From Nocardia mangyaensis (GTDB lineage Bacteria; Actinomycetota; Actinomycetes; Mycobacteriales; Mycobacteriaceae), in NCBI RefSeq assembly GCF_001886715.1, contig NZ_CP018082.1, forward strand, positions 682,001-746,000: DNA of 64,000 bases, read 5' to 3'. Under the pieces are notes generated by a model, which made no database searches, was not told the DNA's origin, and saw only the letters and a program-made list of their open reading frames with translations. Numbering within the stretch: position 1 is the stretch's first letter; each line of letters begins with the position of its first letter. This document shows positions 33,440-42,736 of this stretch, in pieces. The position numbers and the translations under genes were made by a program.

Positions 33440-34219
33440 TCAGCTGGTCCAGAAGTCACCGAGCTGTTGTGTGGCGGTGTGGAGAAGTTCCGCGCACTCG
33501 CCGGCGTCGTCGGTGAGTGGTGCCCAGAAGGCCGGGTCCGGGGTCGCCTCGAGATCGAGCACGGGTGGGGTGAGCCAGTCGGCGTCGAGGCGCAGTTTCC
33601 AGGAGTGCAGGTGGGTGCGGGGGTGGGTGGCGGTGCGGTCGAAGAGCGGGTCGCCGAGGATCGGGTGGCCGATCCAGGCGAGTTGCACCCGGATCTGGTG
33701 GCGGCGCCCGGTGACCGGCTCCAGGGCGAGCAAGGCGTGGTCGTCGCGACGGGTGACGGTGCTGAACCTGGTCAGCGAGGGGTAGTTCTTCGTGGGGAGC
33801 AGGTCGGCGTCCTCGACGAACCAGCGCGCGTCCTCGCGCCGGATCGCCTCGCGCGGTGCGGCGATCCGCACCCGGTTCTTGCGCCCGACACTCAACGGCA
33901 GATCCAGCTCACCCCGATCGGGCAGATCCGCCCCCGACACGATCGCCAGATACGCCTTGCGCACGGTCTGCTTGGTGAACTGCCTGGTCAACTGCCCGTG
34001 TGCGGCCAGGTCGGTGGCCAGCAGCACCAGCCCGGAGGTGACCTTGTCGATCCGGTGCACCGGATACGCCTGCGTCCCCGCCGCCTGCGCCACCTCGACC
34101 AGATCCGTATCGTGCCGCTCCCCGGTGACCGAGATTCCGGCAGGCTTGTTCAACGCCACCACCGCGTCATCGGCGAACACGGTGTATTGCTCGCGCACGC
34201 TCTGCCAGTCCAAGTCCAC
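33440..34219 (-). CDS. RluA-family pseudouridine synthase
   Basis: The 259-residue RNA pseudouridine synthase has the catalytic Asp in AYPVHRIDKVTSGLVLLA (HRID signature), the VVALNKPAGISV start block and RRHQIRVQLAWIGHPILGDPLF. It converts specific uridines in rRNA or tRNA to pseudouridine; the site is not predictable. No S4 domain is present at the N-terminus, which resembles the short RluA/TruC-type forms. Confidence 0.9.
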   Translation of the reverse strand: MDLDWQSVREQYTVFADDAVVALNKPAGISVTGERHDTDLVEVAQAAGTQAYPVHRIDKVTSGLVLLATDLAAHGQLTRQFTKQTVRKAYLAIVSGADLPDRGELDLPLSVGRKNRVRIAAPREAIRREDARWFVEDADLLPTKNYPSLTRFSTVTRRDDHALLALEPVTGRRHQIRVQLAWIGHPILGDPLFDRTATHPRTHLHSWKLRLDADWLTPPVLDLEATPDPAFWAPLTDDAGECAELLHTATQQLGDFWTS

Positions 34220-34456
34220 CCGGACACCCTAGAGAACGGTTGTCCCGGCCGGGGCGGCACCTCGGCGCCGAGGCAGACATCCAACTGGTCGGTGCGGTAG
34301 ACGGCCGTCGTGATCCTGCCGTATCATGTAACTCTCTGAAATGGCTGTCAGCAGGGCGTTTCCCGTCGCTGCCAGTCCTTCTCGGCAAGGACGGGCGTGA
34401 CGCACATGGGCATCGTTTCCACTCGCTTTCCGGTGACGCGGGGATATCGTGTACCC

Positions 34457-35005
34457 GTGTTCTCTTCCCTCGCGGCCCGCCCGATCCGATCGCGGATCCT
34501 GGTTGCCACCCTGTCGGTTCCCTTGTCGCTGGCCCTGTTCGGGTGCAGCGCCTCGTTCTCGATCGGCGGGCCCGACTACGAGGCGCTCGAGAAGGAGATC
34601 GCCGCCGAACTCGACAAGTCCTACGAGTCGATCTCGCGCACGGTCGACTCGGTCGAGTGCCCGCGTCCCGACGAGAAGCCGAAGGCCGGGGAGACGTTCC
34701 TGTGTGACGCCACGGTCGACGGCAAGGTCGTGCGCGTCGAGGTGACGGTGGAAGACGACGAGGACAAGGTGCGGTTCGAGACCATCGACGTGGCCTTCGA
34801 CCTCGCCGACACCGGAAGCAGGCTCACCGCCGACGTGTCCGACAAGGTCGGCTTCCCGGTGACGGTCGACTGCGGCGAAGGCCTCGAAGTCGTTCCGGTA
34901 GGCGGCACTTTCACCTGCACGGCCTTCGATGACAACGGCGATTCGGCGCTCGTCGAGATGACCGCGGGCCCCGAGGGCTCGAGCAACTGGAAACTGGTCG
35001 AATAG
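34457..35005 (+). CDS. DUF4333-type lipoprotein
   Basis: From GTG 34457 the 182-residue product has a signal peptide ending in the lipobox LALFGC, so it is anchored outside the membrane. Two tandem repeats of a DUF4333-like fold follow, each with a Cys pair: VECPRPDEKPKAGETFLCDA and VDCGEGLEVVPVGGTFTCTA. In-frame ATGs at 34397 and 34406 would give a longer N-terminus; the GTG gives the more usual signal length. Function unknown; such proteins are common in Mycobacteriales envelopes. Confidence 0.8.
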   Translation: MFSSLAARPIRSRILVATLSVPLSLALFGCSASFSIGGPDYEALEKEIAAELDKSYESISRTVDSVECPRPDEKPKAGETFLCDATVDGKVVRVEVTVEDDEDKVRFETIDVAFDLADTGSRLTADVSDKVGFPVTVDCGEGLEVVPVGGTFTCTAFDDNGDSALVEMTAGPEGSSNWKLVE

Positions 35006-35010
35006 CGGGT

Positions 35011-35997
35011 TCAGGCCCGCCGGAGGCGGTGGGGGCGAAGGCGGTTGAAGCCGCGGACTCGGACACTGCGCAGGTGGCGGATGGCGAATTCGGGGTGTTC
35101 GTCCAGTGCCTCCGCGGCGCCGTCGTCGATGAGGACGTTGCCGGGGCGGGCGACGCCGGTGAGACGGGCGGCGATGTTGACGACCGAGCCGTAGAGGTCA
35201 CCGAGGCGTTGCAGGACCTCGCCGTAGGCGAAGGCCACACGGAGCTCCGGGGTGCCCCCGACCAGCATGGTCGACTCCTGGATGGACAGCGAGATGCGGG
35301 CCGCGTCGGCCGCGGTCTCGGCGGCGAACATCACCTCATCGCCCACGTTCTTGATCACCCAGCCGCCGTTGTCGGTGATGGCTGAGGTGGTGGTGGACTC
35401 GAAAGCCTCCAGCAGCGTGGACAATTCGTCGGGATGCAGGTGCCGGGTGAGCCGGGTGAAGCCGACCATGTCGGCGAATCCGACCGCCAGTGTCCGCGTC
35501 GACCCGTCCCCGGGCACGTCGGTGGACCGGGCTGCCGCGGCCGCCAGATGCCTGCGCCACACATACGACTGCAGCTGTTCGATACTGGCCATGGTCGATT
35601 CGGTGGCCACCCTGACCCGCTCATCGAGCGGAATCGCCGGATCACCCGCCGCCGCCCGCGCCTTGATCTCGGCCAGCACCAGATCGGCCTGCCATTCGGC
35701 CAGTCGTGCCATGCCCTGGCCGATGGTCCGCGCGGCCGCCGCCTGCTGCCGGATATCGGCGGCGGCAACGACTTTCATGTTGCGGAAGTTGGTGACCGAG
35801 GTGATGTCGAGCTGGGTGTAGTCGACCTCCTCGTCGGAGTTGGCCGGAAACCCCAGCGCCGTCCACAGCCGCCGCGATTCCGCCTCCGGCACACCCGACT
35901 GTTCGGCGACCTGCGTCCTGGTAAAGCGACGCGGCCCACCGAGGAGGGCCTCCTCGACGCTGCGCTGCACCAACTCGGTCATTTCGGCGTCCGACAT
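35011..35997 (-). CDS. class III adenylate cyclase
   Basis: The 328-residue product has an N-terminal regulatory part (about 1-165) and a class III cyclase domain. Metal-binding Asp176 lies in VGFADMVGFTRLT and Asp220 in VGDEVMF. Lys216 in WVIKNVGD is the adenine-specifying residue, and transition-state Asn274 and Arg278 lie in SVVNIAARL. The key catalytic residues are therefore present. The N-terminus resembles the autoinhibitory pH- and fatty-acid-sensing part of M. tuberculosis Rv2212. It has no membrane helix. It is convergent with the lipoprotein gene and ends 5 bp from it. Confidence 0.9.
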   Translation of the reverse strand: MSDAEMTELVQRSVEEALLGGPRRFTRTQVAEQSGVPEAESRRLWTALGFPANSDEEVDYTQLDITSVTNFRNMKVVAAADIRQQAAAARTIGQGMARLAEWQADLVLAEIKARAAAGDPAIPLDERVRVATESTMASIEQLQSYVWRRHLAAAAARSTDVPGDGSTRTLAVGFADMVGFTRLTRHLHPDELSTLLEAFESTTTSAITDNGGWVIKNVGDEVMFAAETAADAARISLSIQESTMLVGGTPELRVAFAYGEVLQRLGDLYGSVVNIAARLTGVARPGNVLIDDGAAEALDEHPEFAIRHLRSVRVRGFNRLRPHRLRRA

Positions 35998-36306
35998 ACC
36001 GAGACTCTACGACGCGCGACCCCGAGCTCGGTCGATCTCGCCTGGCATCGGGAACCTTCACAAACGCCGCGACCCCGACCACACCCACGCCGGGTCGGTG
36101 CCGCTGACCTGGACGGTTTCCTGGACGTGCGCAACGCCGGTCGCATGTGCGTCCTTGGCGGTGCTCTCGGTCCGCGCTGGCACTCGGGAAGTCCCGAGGA
36201 CAGGCCGAACTCGCCACTGATCGGAGCGACATGAGCACAACGAAACCGCGGATATCACCCGCAACGTGTGACGCGCGGTGGTGTGCTCCGGGCTTAACGT
36301 CGCCCC
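35998..36306. other. intergenic region, no gene supported
   Basis: This 309-bp divergent region lies between the adenylate cyclase and the GAP-family gene. Short open frames exist on both strands but none has a ribosome binding site or recognisable protein features. GC-rich, without a strong hairpin. Promoters for both flanking genes are expected here. Confidence 0.5.
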
Positions 36307-36963
36307 ATGGGCTCAGTCATCGGTGATCTGCTTCCCCTGGCGGTGGGTGTGGCGATCTCGCCGATCCCGATCGTCGCCGCCATTCTCATGATCCTGTCCA
36401 AGAACGCGGGCGGTGCGGCGAAGGGTTTCGCCGCGGGCTGGGTGGGCGGCATCCTGGTCGTCACCGTGGTGGTGACCCTGCTGTCCGGGTTGCTCGGCTC
36501 GACCGAGAGCGAACCGTCGGTCGTGGTGTCCTGGATCAAGATCGTCCTCGGCGCGCTGCTCGTGCTGCTCGCGTTCGAGCAATGGCAGTCCCGGTCGGAC
36601 ACCTCGGTGCCCGGCTGGATGCAGGCGATCGACACTCTCACCGTCGTCAAGGCGGCCGGGCTCGGCGCGCTGCTCTCGGCGGTGAATCCGAAGAACCTGC
36701 TGCTGTGCGTGTCGGCGGGCCTCGCCATCGGCGCGGGCGGACTCACCGCGGGCGGTGACATCGTCGCGATCGTGGTGTTCACCCTGCTGGCCTCGACCAC
36801 CGTGCTCGCGGTCGTCATCGGCTACGCGGTGGCCGCCGACCGACTCGGCCCGACCCTCGACAGCGCCCGGCAGTGGCTGCAGGCCAACAACCACGCGGTG
36901 ATGGCGATCGTGCTGCTGGTGATGGGCGCAGTGGTGATCGGCAAGGGCGTCGGCGGGATCTGA
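36307..36963 (+). CDS. GAP-family (Sap-type) membrane protein
   Basis: The 218-residue integral membrane protein has about six helices in two similar halves. It begins LLPLAVGVAISPIPIVAAILMI, with the matching AAGLGALLSAVNPKNLLL. This Pro/Asn pattern marks the GAP/LysE-like family that includes the mycobacterial sulfolipid-addressing protein Sap. A role in export of a lipid or small molecule is inferred from the family. The SulP gene follows after 11 bp on the same strand. A second member is at 51820. Confidence 0.85.
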   Translation: MGSVIGDLLPLAVGVAISPIPIVAAILMILSKNAGGAAKGFAAGWVGGILVVTVVVTLLSGLLGSTESEPSVVVSWIKIVLGALLVLLAFEQWQSRSDTSVPGWMQAIDTLTVVKAAGLGALLSAVNPKNLLLCVSAGLAIGAGGLTAGGDIVAIVVFTLLASTTVLAVVIGYAVAADRLGPTLDSARQWLQANNHAVMAIVLLVMGAVVIGKGVGGI

Positions 36964-36974
36964 GGGGGACGGTC

Positions 36975-38666
36975 GTGAAGTCATTGCCGGTGTTCGAATC
37001 GCTGCGCGGGTACCAGCGCTCCTGGATCCGGCCCGACGTGATCGCGGGTCTGACCGTGTGGGCGGTGCTGGTCCCGGAGGCGCTGGCCTACGCCTCGATC
37101 GCCGGGGTGCCACCGGTGGTCGGCCTCTACGCGGCAGTGCCCGCACTGGTCCTGTATGCCCTGGCAGGCAGTTCGCGGCACCTGGTCGTCGGCCCGATGT
37201 CGGCGACCGCCGCGCTCTCGGCCGCGATCATCGCACCGCTGGCCGGCGCCGACGGCGGCCACTACATCGCGCTGTCGGCCGCGCTGGCCATCGCCACCGG
37301 CTTCATCGGCCTGCTGGCCGGGCTGGCCCGGCTCGGCTTCATCGCCTCGTTCATCTCCGAGCCGGTGCTCAAGGGCTTCATCGTCGGCCTGGCCCTGACG
37401 ATCATCATCGGCCAGGTCCCCAAGCTGTTCGGCGTGCCCAAGCACGAGGGCAACTTCTTCGAACAGGCCTGGGGAGTGCTGCGCGAGCTCGGTGACACGC
37501 ACTGGCGCACCCTGCTGATCGGCGTGTTCAGCCTCGCCGTGGTGCTCGGGCTGAAACGCTGGCTTCCGCTCGTCCCCGGCTCGCTGTTGGCGGTGTCGCT
37601 CGGGATCGTCGCGGTGGCGCTGTTCGACCTCGACGACAAGGGCGTGGCGATCGTCGGCCACATCGACGCCGGCCTGCCCGCGCTGGGAATACCCGACGGG
37701 CTCGCGCTGCGCGACTACCTCGACCTGCTCGGTCCCGCCGTCGGTGTGCTGTTCATCGGTTTCGCCGAGGGCCTCGGCGCGGCGAAGACCTACGCCGCCA
37801 GGGCCGGGTACTCGATCGACGCCAACCGGGAACTGCTCGGTCTCGGCGCGGCCAACCTCGGGTCGGGCCTGAGCTCGGGGATGGTGGTCAACGGCAGCCT
37901 GTCCAAGACCGCCGTCAATGGTGCGGCAGGCGCGAAAACCCAGGTCAGTGGCCTCGTTGTCGCGGTGTTGACCATCCTCACGCTGCTGTTGCTGACCGGC
38001 CTGTTCGAGAAACTGCCCGAGGCCACCCTGGCCGCGGTGGTGATCGCCGCGGTCATCGAACTCGTCGACATCGACGCGCTGCGCCGCCTCTACCGGGTGT
38101 GGACGCGCCTGCTGGCCAGCATCTACGGCCATGCCGCGCGTGCCGACTTCCTCGCCGCGATGGCCGCCATGTTCGGTGTGCTGCTGTTCGACACCCTGCC
38201 CGGCCTGCTGATCGGCGTGGGCGTCTCGATCCTGCTGCTGGTCTACCGCGGCTCCCAGCCGCACATCGCCGAGGTCGCGAAATCCGGCGGCGTCTGGCTG
38301 GACACCGCCCGGCACCCCGACCTGCGCACGCGCCCCGACCTCGTGGTGGTCCGGGTGGAGGCCGGCATGTTCTTCGTCAATGCCGACTACGTGAAGGAAC
38401 GGATCCAGCACCTGTGCACCGATGACACCCGCCTGGTCGTCCTCGATGCCGAGACCTCGCCCGGCCTCGACGTCACCGCCGCGGCGATGCTGCTCGACCT
38501 GCGCAACGCACTGGCACACCGGCGCATCGACTTCCGTATCGCCCGTCCGGTAGCCCAGTTCGACGACGCGCTCGACTCGGCCGAAGGCGCCGACGCCCCC
38601 ATCGGGGTCTACCCGACCGTCGCCGCGGCCGCCGCCGACCTCCCCGAAACCCCGCCGACCCGCTGA
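36975..38666 (+). CDS. SulP-family anion permease with STAS domain
   Basis: The 563-residue SLC26/SulP transporter begins SLRGYQRSWIRPDVIAGLTV, the classic family start. PEALAYASIAGVPPVVGLY, GPMSATAALSAAIIAPLAG and about 12 helices follow. A cytoplasmic STAS domain covers about 435-550 (VVVRVEAGMFFVNADYVKER). The substrate is probably sulfate or bicarbonate. The GTG at 36975 follows GAGGGGGAC. Probably co-transcribed with the GAP-family gene 11 bp upstream. Confidence 0.92.
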   Translation: MKSLPVFESLRGYQRSWIRPDVIAGLTVWAVLVPEALAYASIAGVPPVVGLYAAVPALVLYALAGSSRHLVVGPMSATAALSAAIIAPLAGADGGHYIALSAALAIATGFIGLLAGLARLGFIASFISEPVLKGFIVGLALTIIIGQVPKLFGVPKHEGNFFEQAWGVLRELGDTHWRTLLIGVFSLAVVLGLKRWLPLVPGSLLAVSLGIVAVALFDLDDKGVAIVGHIDAGLPALGIPDGLALRDYLDLLGPAVGVLFIGFAEGLGAAKTYAARAGYSIDANRELLGLGAANLGSGLSSGMVVNGSLSKTAVNGAAGAKTQVSGLVVAVLTILTLLLLTGLFEKLPEATLAAVVIAAVIELVDIDALRRLYRVWTRLLASIYGHAARADFLAAMAAMFGVLLFDTLPGLLIGVGVSILLLVYRGSQPHIAEVAKSGGVWLDTARHPDLRTRPDLVVVRVEAGMFFVNADYVKERIQHLCTDDTRLVVLDAETSPGLDVTAAAMLLDLRNALAHRRIDFRIARPVAQFDDALDSAEGADAPIGVYPTVAAAAADLPETPPTR

Positions 38667-38755
38667 CCAACATCTCGATGCGGGTACGAGATTGGTAGCA
38701 GCGGTAACGTTCTGCCCGGCGCGGCCGACGATCACTTCGACAAAGGAGGAGTTCC

Positions 38756-39118
38756 ATGAAGAAGACGATCATCTCGGCCGCACGGGTTGCGGCCGCTGGC
38801 GTTTCGGGTCTGGCCTTCGTCGCGATCGTGGGTTCGGGTGCCGCCCAGGCCGCGCCGCAGGACTGCGTTGTCGAGCGGGATCTCTTCGGCGCGTCGGCCG
38901 TTTGCCAGCCCGACGGCGGAAGCAACTACGTGCTGCGGGTCGAATGCTTCGGCCTGTACGCCAGCGGTCCGTTCCCGCTCTACGGGATCGGTCCCTACCA
39001 CTCGCTCAGCTACCCCTTCACGCCGAGCGGGGAGCGCGTCGGGGCGGCCTGCACGGGTATGGGTCCCGGCGTCGTCGCGGTGACCACCAATGCCTACGTC
39101 GAGGTCTACCAGGGCTAG
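38756..39118 (+). CDS. small secreted protein
   Basis: This 120-residue product has a strong Shine-Dalgarno sequence (AAAGGAGG) and a Sec signal peptide, MKKTIISAARVAAAGVSG, to AAQAAPQD. The mature part of about 85 residues has four Cys (DCVVERD, SAVCQPD, VECFGLY, AACTGMG) that can form two disulfides, and is otherwise Gly/Pro/Tyr-rich. I do not recognise a family. It was probably made for export to the envelope or medium. Confidence 0.85.
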   Translation: MKKTIISAARVAAAGVSGLAFVAIVGSGAAQAAPQDCVVERDLFGASAVCQPDGGSNYVLRVECFGLYASGPFPLYGIGPYHSLSYPFTPSGERVGAACTGMGPGVVAVTTNAYVEVYQG

Positions 39119-39208
39119 TGATTCCGCTGAGCGGGAGATCGTCGCGTTCGGGTTCGCCCGTCCCGTCGGCTCGATAGGGTCGGCGGGACGAGCGAGCTGG
39201 AGGAAGAC

Positions 39209-39715
39209 GTGGGAGTGAAGCAGCGGGCCGCGGTCCAGATGAGCCCGACCGAGATCGCGGAGTTCCTCGATCGCAGCCGGGTACTCACGCTGGCCACCCT
39301 CGACGCACAGGGCAAGCCGCACCTGACCGCGATGTGGTTCGGCCACGTCGACGGGGTGATCTATTTCGAGACCAAGGCGAAGTCGCAGAAGGCCGTCAAC
39401 CTGCGCCGCGATCCCACCCTGACCTGCATGGCAGAAGCGGGCGATACCTACGACCAGCTGCGCGGAGTCTCGATCGAGGGCACCGCGCACCTGATCGAGG
39501 ACGCCGCCGACGACGAGTACTGGACTGCGGCGATCTCGGTCTTCGAGCGCTACGTCGCGCCCTACACGCCCGAGTCGAGGCCGCTGGTCGAGGCCATGAT
39601 GAACAATCGCATCGTCGTCCGGGTCGAGCCGAGCAGGACCCGCTCCTGGGACCACCGCAAACTCGGCCTGCCCGCCATCCCGCTGGGCGGCAGCACCGCG
39701 GACGTCCAGCCCTGA
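39209..39715 (+). CDS. PPOX/FDOR split-barrel flavin or F420-binding protein
   Basis: The 168-residue split-beta-barrel protein has a family-typical start: EIAEFLDRSRVLTLATLDA, then KPHLTAMWFGHVDGVIYFET and SQKAVNLRRDPTLTCMAEAG. This is the F420-dependent oxidoreductase (FDOR-B-like) or pyridoxamine-oxidase-like superfamily. Which cofactor it binds cannot be settled from motifs. The GTG at 39209 follows GGAGGAAG. It is convergent with the MerR gene. Confidence 0.87.
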   Translation: MGVKQRAAVQMSPTEIAEFLDRSRVLTLATLDAQGKPHLTAMWFGHVDGVIYFETKAKSQKAVNLRRDPTLTCMAEAGDTYDQLRGVSIEGTAHLIEDAADDEYWTAAISVFERYVAPYTPESRPLVEAMMNNRIVVRVEPSRTRSWDHRKLGLPAIPLGGSTADVQP

Positions 39716-39815
39716 CGGTGCCCGGCTCGCGGCGCGGAGCCGAGTAGGGCGGGGCGATCATTCGGGTCTCCGGGGCGGCTCGGATCAGCTCGCCGAGGCG
39801 TCGATGGCATCCAGC

Positions 39816-40541
39816 TCAGGGCGTGGCCGGTGTGTCCTGCCGGATCAGATCGGTCAGCGCCGCCGCGGCCTCGAGCAGGGCGAGCGATCGGGCGGTGATC
39901 GCGATATCTCTGGCGGACAGCGCCGTGTGCAGATCCGCGGCTCGATCGGCTCGTCGCAACTGCGGCAGTACTGCGCGCAGCTGCGGGATCCGGTAGCCGG
40001 CTCGTCGCAGCTGGTGGACGATCCTGGCGTCGCGTACCTGTTCGGGGGAGTAGTGGCGCGCACCTGTCGGCGTGCGGTTCGGTGTCACCAAATCTGTCGC
40101 GTCCCAATGCCGGAGCGTCGAAGTGGGGAGGCCGAGCGCGGCGGCGAGTTCGGCGATGCTCATCGCGTCGGACTCGCGGACATCGAGGATCGGCTCGGTG
40201 GAGATGGCCGCGGCGGCCGCGATGGCCAGCTCGAGGTCGACGCGTTCGGTGTGCAGCCCGGCGTGCACCGCGTCCAGCAGGGCGAGCGCTCGCCCATGCT
40301 CCCCGGCGTGGACCGCGCGCAGAATCCGCTTGGCCTCGACCGGACCCGCACCCGTCGCGAGCGCCCGATAGGCCAGCGCGGACCGCAGATGGATCTGCCG
40401 GTAGACCCGATGACCGCCGTCGGTACGGTCCGCTCGCGGCAGCACGCCGTCGCGCTCGAGGTCGCGGATCTGCTGCGCGGAGTACCCGGACGCCCGCGCC
40501 ACCGCGACGGTGCGCCCGACCTGCGACTGTAGTTTCTCCAC
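39816..40541 (-). CDS. regulator with two MerR-type DNA-binding domains
   Basis: The 241-residue protein holds two MerR winged-helix modules. The first (about 13-75) reads VARASGYSAQQIRDLERDG and TDGGHRVYRQIHLRS. The second (about 127-195) reads MSIAELAAALGLPTSTLRHW and GARHYSPEQVRDARIVHQL. Usual MerR proteins have one such domain plus a dimerisation coil and an effector end. Here a helical segment (GHRALALLDAVH-like) sits between the modules and a short one at the end. It is divergent from the DUF6194 gene across 61 bp, which it probably controls. Confidence 0.85.
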   Translation of the reverse strand: MEKLQSQVGRTVAVARASGYSAQQIRDLERDGVLPRADRTDGGHRVYRQIHLRSALAYRALATGAGPVEAKRILRAVHAGEHGRALALLDAVHAGLHTERVDLELAIAAAAAISTEPILDVRESDAMSIAELAAALGLPTSTLRHWDATDLVTPNRTPTGARHYSPEQVRDARIVHQLRRAGYRIPQLRAVLPQLRRADRAADLHTALSARDIAITARSLALLEAAAALTDLIRQDTPATP

Positions 40542-40602
40542 GCGAAAACCCTAGTCACCGATGGCAAAGTCCACACAAGCACTTCAATGTGACGCTGGAA
40601 CC

Positions 40603-41052
40603 ATGACGACAGCGGAGATCATCGAATACGTGTCCGGCCTCGGCGGCGTCCTGACGCTGCGCCCGGTCGAGGGCAGCGAATGGCCGGAGGTCAGCTGGGG
40701 CGACACCTTCTTCTACTACGCCCCCGACGGCGTCGTCCCGACCACGGGCCAACCCTTCGCCACCATCGTGACCAAGGATTATCCCGACGACCGAACCTCG
40801 CGCCTGGACCGCCCTGACACGTTCCGGGTCAACATCGCCGCGGGCAAAGCCGCGTTCACGGAGTGGACCGGCCGCGGCCCCGCCGATGTCGACGCGAGCG
40901 TCATCGACACGGTCATCGCCCACCCGGTCTACGGGACCGCGGGCTGGCTGGCCGTCGTGAATCCCGGCGAGCGCACCGATGCCACGGTCCGCGAACTGCT
41001 GCGCACCGCCTACGACCGGGCCCGCACCCGCCTCGAGCGGCGCAACCGGTAG
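40603..41052 (+). CDS. DUF6194-family protein
   Basis: The 149-residue protein has strong internal hallmarks: VSWGDTFFYYAPDGVVP, PFATIVTKDYPDD, TFRVNIAAGKAAF, ending HPVYGTAGWLAVVNPG and a basic helix. This is an actinobacterial family of unknown function. The ATG at 40603 is preferred because the conserved region starts MTTAEIIEYVSGLGGV; an earlier in-frame ATG at 40561 lies in the divergent promoter region. Likely regulated by the adjacent dual-MerR protein. Confidence 0.8.
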   Translation: MTTAEIIEYVSGLGGVLTLRPVEGSEWPEVSWGDTFFYYAPDGVVPTTGQPFATIVTKDYPDDRTSRLDRPDTFRVNIAAGKAAFTEWTGRGPADVDASVIDTVIAHPVYGTAGWLAVVNPGERTDATVRELLRTAYDRARTRLERRNR

Positions 41053-41161
41053 CCCGAGCGCGAGGCCGCGCTGACCGACCCCGGCTCGAGATCGCCAGGC
41101 CCCGGCGCAGGTCGCCTTTCGGCCGATGCATGCGCCGGAGCCTCGCGATCAACTGTCCACC

Positions 41162-42736
41162 TCAGGTACTGGGGAGGGTGCAGGTGGCGTCGGCGGGTGG
41201 GGTGTGGAGGTCGATGAGGTAGGTGGCGGCGATGTCGTCCACGCAGGGGCTGGTTCCGGCCATCACGATGGTGTGTTGCTCGCCTTCGACGGTCAGCATG
41301 GTGCCGCCGAGTGCCTCGGCCAGGGTGCTGCCGCCCTCGTAGGGAGTGCTCGGGTCGCCGGTGATGGAGACGATCAAGGTGGGCGGTAGGTCCTCGATGT
41401 GCTGGGCGTAGGGGATGGTCAGGGTCGGGGGCGTGGGCCACGCTTCGCAGGTGTCGCGGGCGCCGAGGCTCAGGTCGGTGCCGGGATCGAGGAAGGGCGC
41501 CGCCTCGACGACCGCGTTGCGCAGTTCAGCCGTCTGCTCGGGGGTGAACCGCTGCTCGTCCATGCAGTTGATGGCGAAGACCGCCTCGCCGAAGTTGGAC
41601 CACCGGCCGTCGGGTGCGCGGCCCGCGAAGAGATTGCCGATCGCGACGAGGGTGTCGCCGCGTCCCGCCTGCACCTCGGCGATGCCGGCGATGATCGCGG
41701 GCCAGGCCTGTGCGGAGTACAGCCCCGAGATGATTCCGGCGGTGGCCGCGTCGAAGGTCAGCTCGAAGCCGTCCTTCGCGGGAACCGGCTGGTTCAGCAA
41801 GGGCCGCAAGGTCTCCTGCAGCACCTGCGTCGCGCGGGCGGGGTCGGGCCCGAGCGGGCAGTCGGGTTGCTCGGCGCAGTAGGCGGCGAGTTGCTCGAAC
41901 GACCGCTGGAAGCCGCCGTAGGCGTAGACCCTGCGCTCGAAGGTCCCCTGCTCCGGGTCGATCGCGCCGTCGAGCACCATGGCGCGCACCCGGTCCGGGA
42001 AGGTCTCGGCGTAGACGGCGCCGAGCCGGGTGCCGTAACTCTGGCCGAGGTAGCTGAGCTGCTCGTCGCCCATGACCGCGCGCACGAGGTCCATGTCCCG
42101 GGCCGCGTCGCGGGTGCCCAGGTGTTCGAGCACGCGCGCACCGCCGGTTCGCTCGGCGCACCCCTCGAAGAGTTCGGTCGTGTCCGCCTCGGTGACCGAC
42201 CCCGCGGTGCCGACGGTCGAGGTCGGCACCGTCCCGGTATCCAGCTCGGCATCGGTGAAGCAATCGACGGCGGGAATTGACGCGCCGACCCCACGCGGGT
42301 CGAAACCGACCAGGTCGAAGCGCTCGGTGATCCTGCTCTCCGCCAGCCCGGTGGCAGCCGTCGCCGCGCCCATCAGCCCCGAGCCGCCGGGACCGCCCGT
42401 GTTGAGGACGAGCGAGCCGATCGGGTTCTCCCCGCGCGCGGGCACCCGAAGCAGCGCGATCCGCACGGTCTGGTCGTCGGGCGCGTCATAGTCCAGCGGC
42501 ACGTCGATCCGAGCACACTCGAAGGTGTCGTCGCTGGTCAGCACCTCGGTCTCGGACGAGGTCATGGCGTAGCCGGCGCACGGCCCGAAGTCGGGAGTCT
42601 GCTCGTAGAACCGCGCGAGCTCGGCTGTCGGCGCCGCGGTCGCCGGCTCGTCTGGGCTCGATGCCGTGCAGGCGGCAAGCGTCAGCAGCGCTGCGACCGC
42701 GACCGCGATCGGTGGGCGGCGTTTCGGGACTGTCAT
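41162..42736 (-). CDS. exported alpha/beta hydrolase, tripeptidyl-aminopeptidase-like lipoprotein
   Basis: The 524-residue product starts at the ATG at 42736, with AAGGAG upstream. The signal ends in the lipobox LTLAAC. The hydrolase core has the oxyanion block LNTGGPGGSG, FDLVGFDPRGVG, the nucleophile elbow YLGQSYGTRLGAVYAE with Ser, and a C-terminal TAP-like domain with Asp in SITGDPSTPYEGG and His in EGEQHTIVM. This matches secreted Streptomyces-type tripeptidyl aminopeptidases and mycobacterial homologues. A truncated GPP34 gene abuts its 5' end and overlaps by four bases. Confidence 0.9.
   Translation of the reverse strand: MTVPKRRPPIAVAVAALLTLAACTASSPDEPATAAPTAELARFYEQTPDFGPCAGYAMTSSETEVLTSDDTFECARIDVPLDYDAPDDQTVRIALLRVPARGENPIGSLVLNTGGPGGSGLMGAATAATGLAESRITERFDLVGFDPRGVGASIPAVDCFTDAELDTGTVPTSTVGTAGSVTEADTTELFEGCAERTGGARVLEHLGTRDAARDMDLVRAVMGDEQLSYLGQSYGTRLGAVYAETFPDRVRAMVLDGAIDPEQGTFERRVYAYGGFQRSFEQLAAYCAEQPDCPLGPDPARATQVLQETLRPLLNQPVPAKDGFELTFDAATAGIISGLYSAQAWPAIIAGIAEVQAGRGDTLVAIGNLFAGRAPDGRWSNFGEAVFAINCMDEQRFTPEQTAELRNAVVEAAPFLDPGTDLSLGARDTCEAWPTPPTLTIPYAQHIEDLPPTLIVSITGDPSTPYEGGSTLAEALGGTMLTVEGEQHTIVMAGTSPCVDDIAATYLIDLHTPPADATCTLPST

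Noticed and set aside
34260..34273. 14-bp GC palindrome (CCTCGGCGCCGAGG) before the DUF4333 lipoprotein gene
   Set aside because: Such palindromes are frequent in DNA of this composition, and no second copy or position relative to a promoter supports a role.
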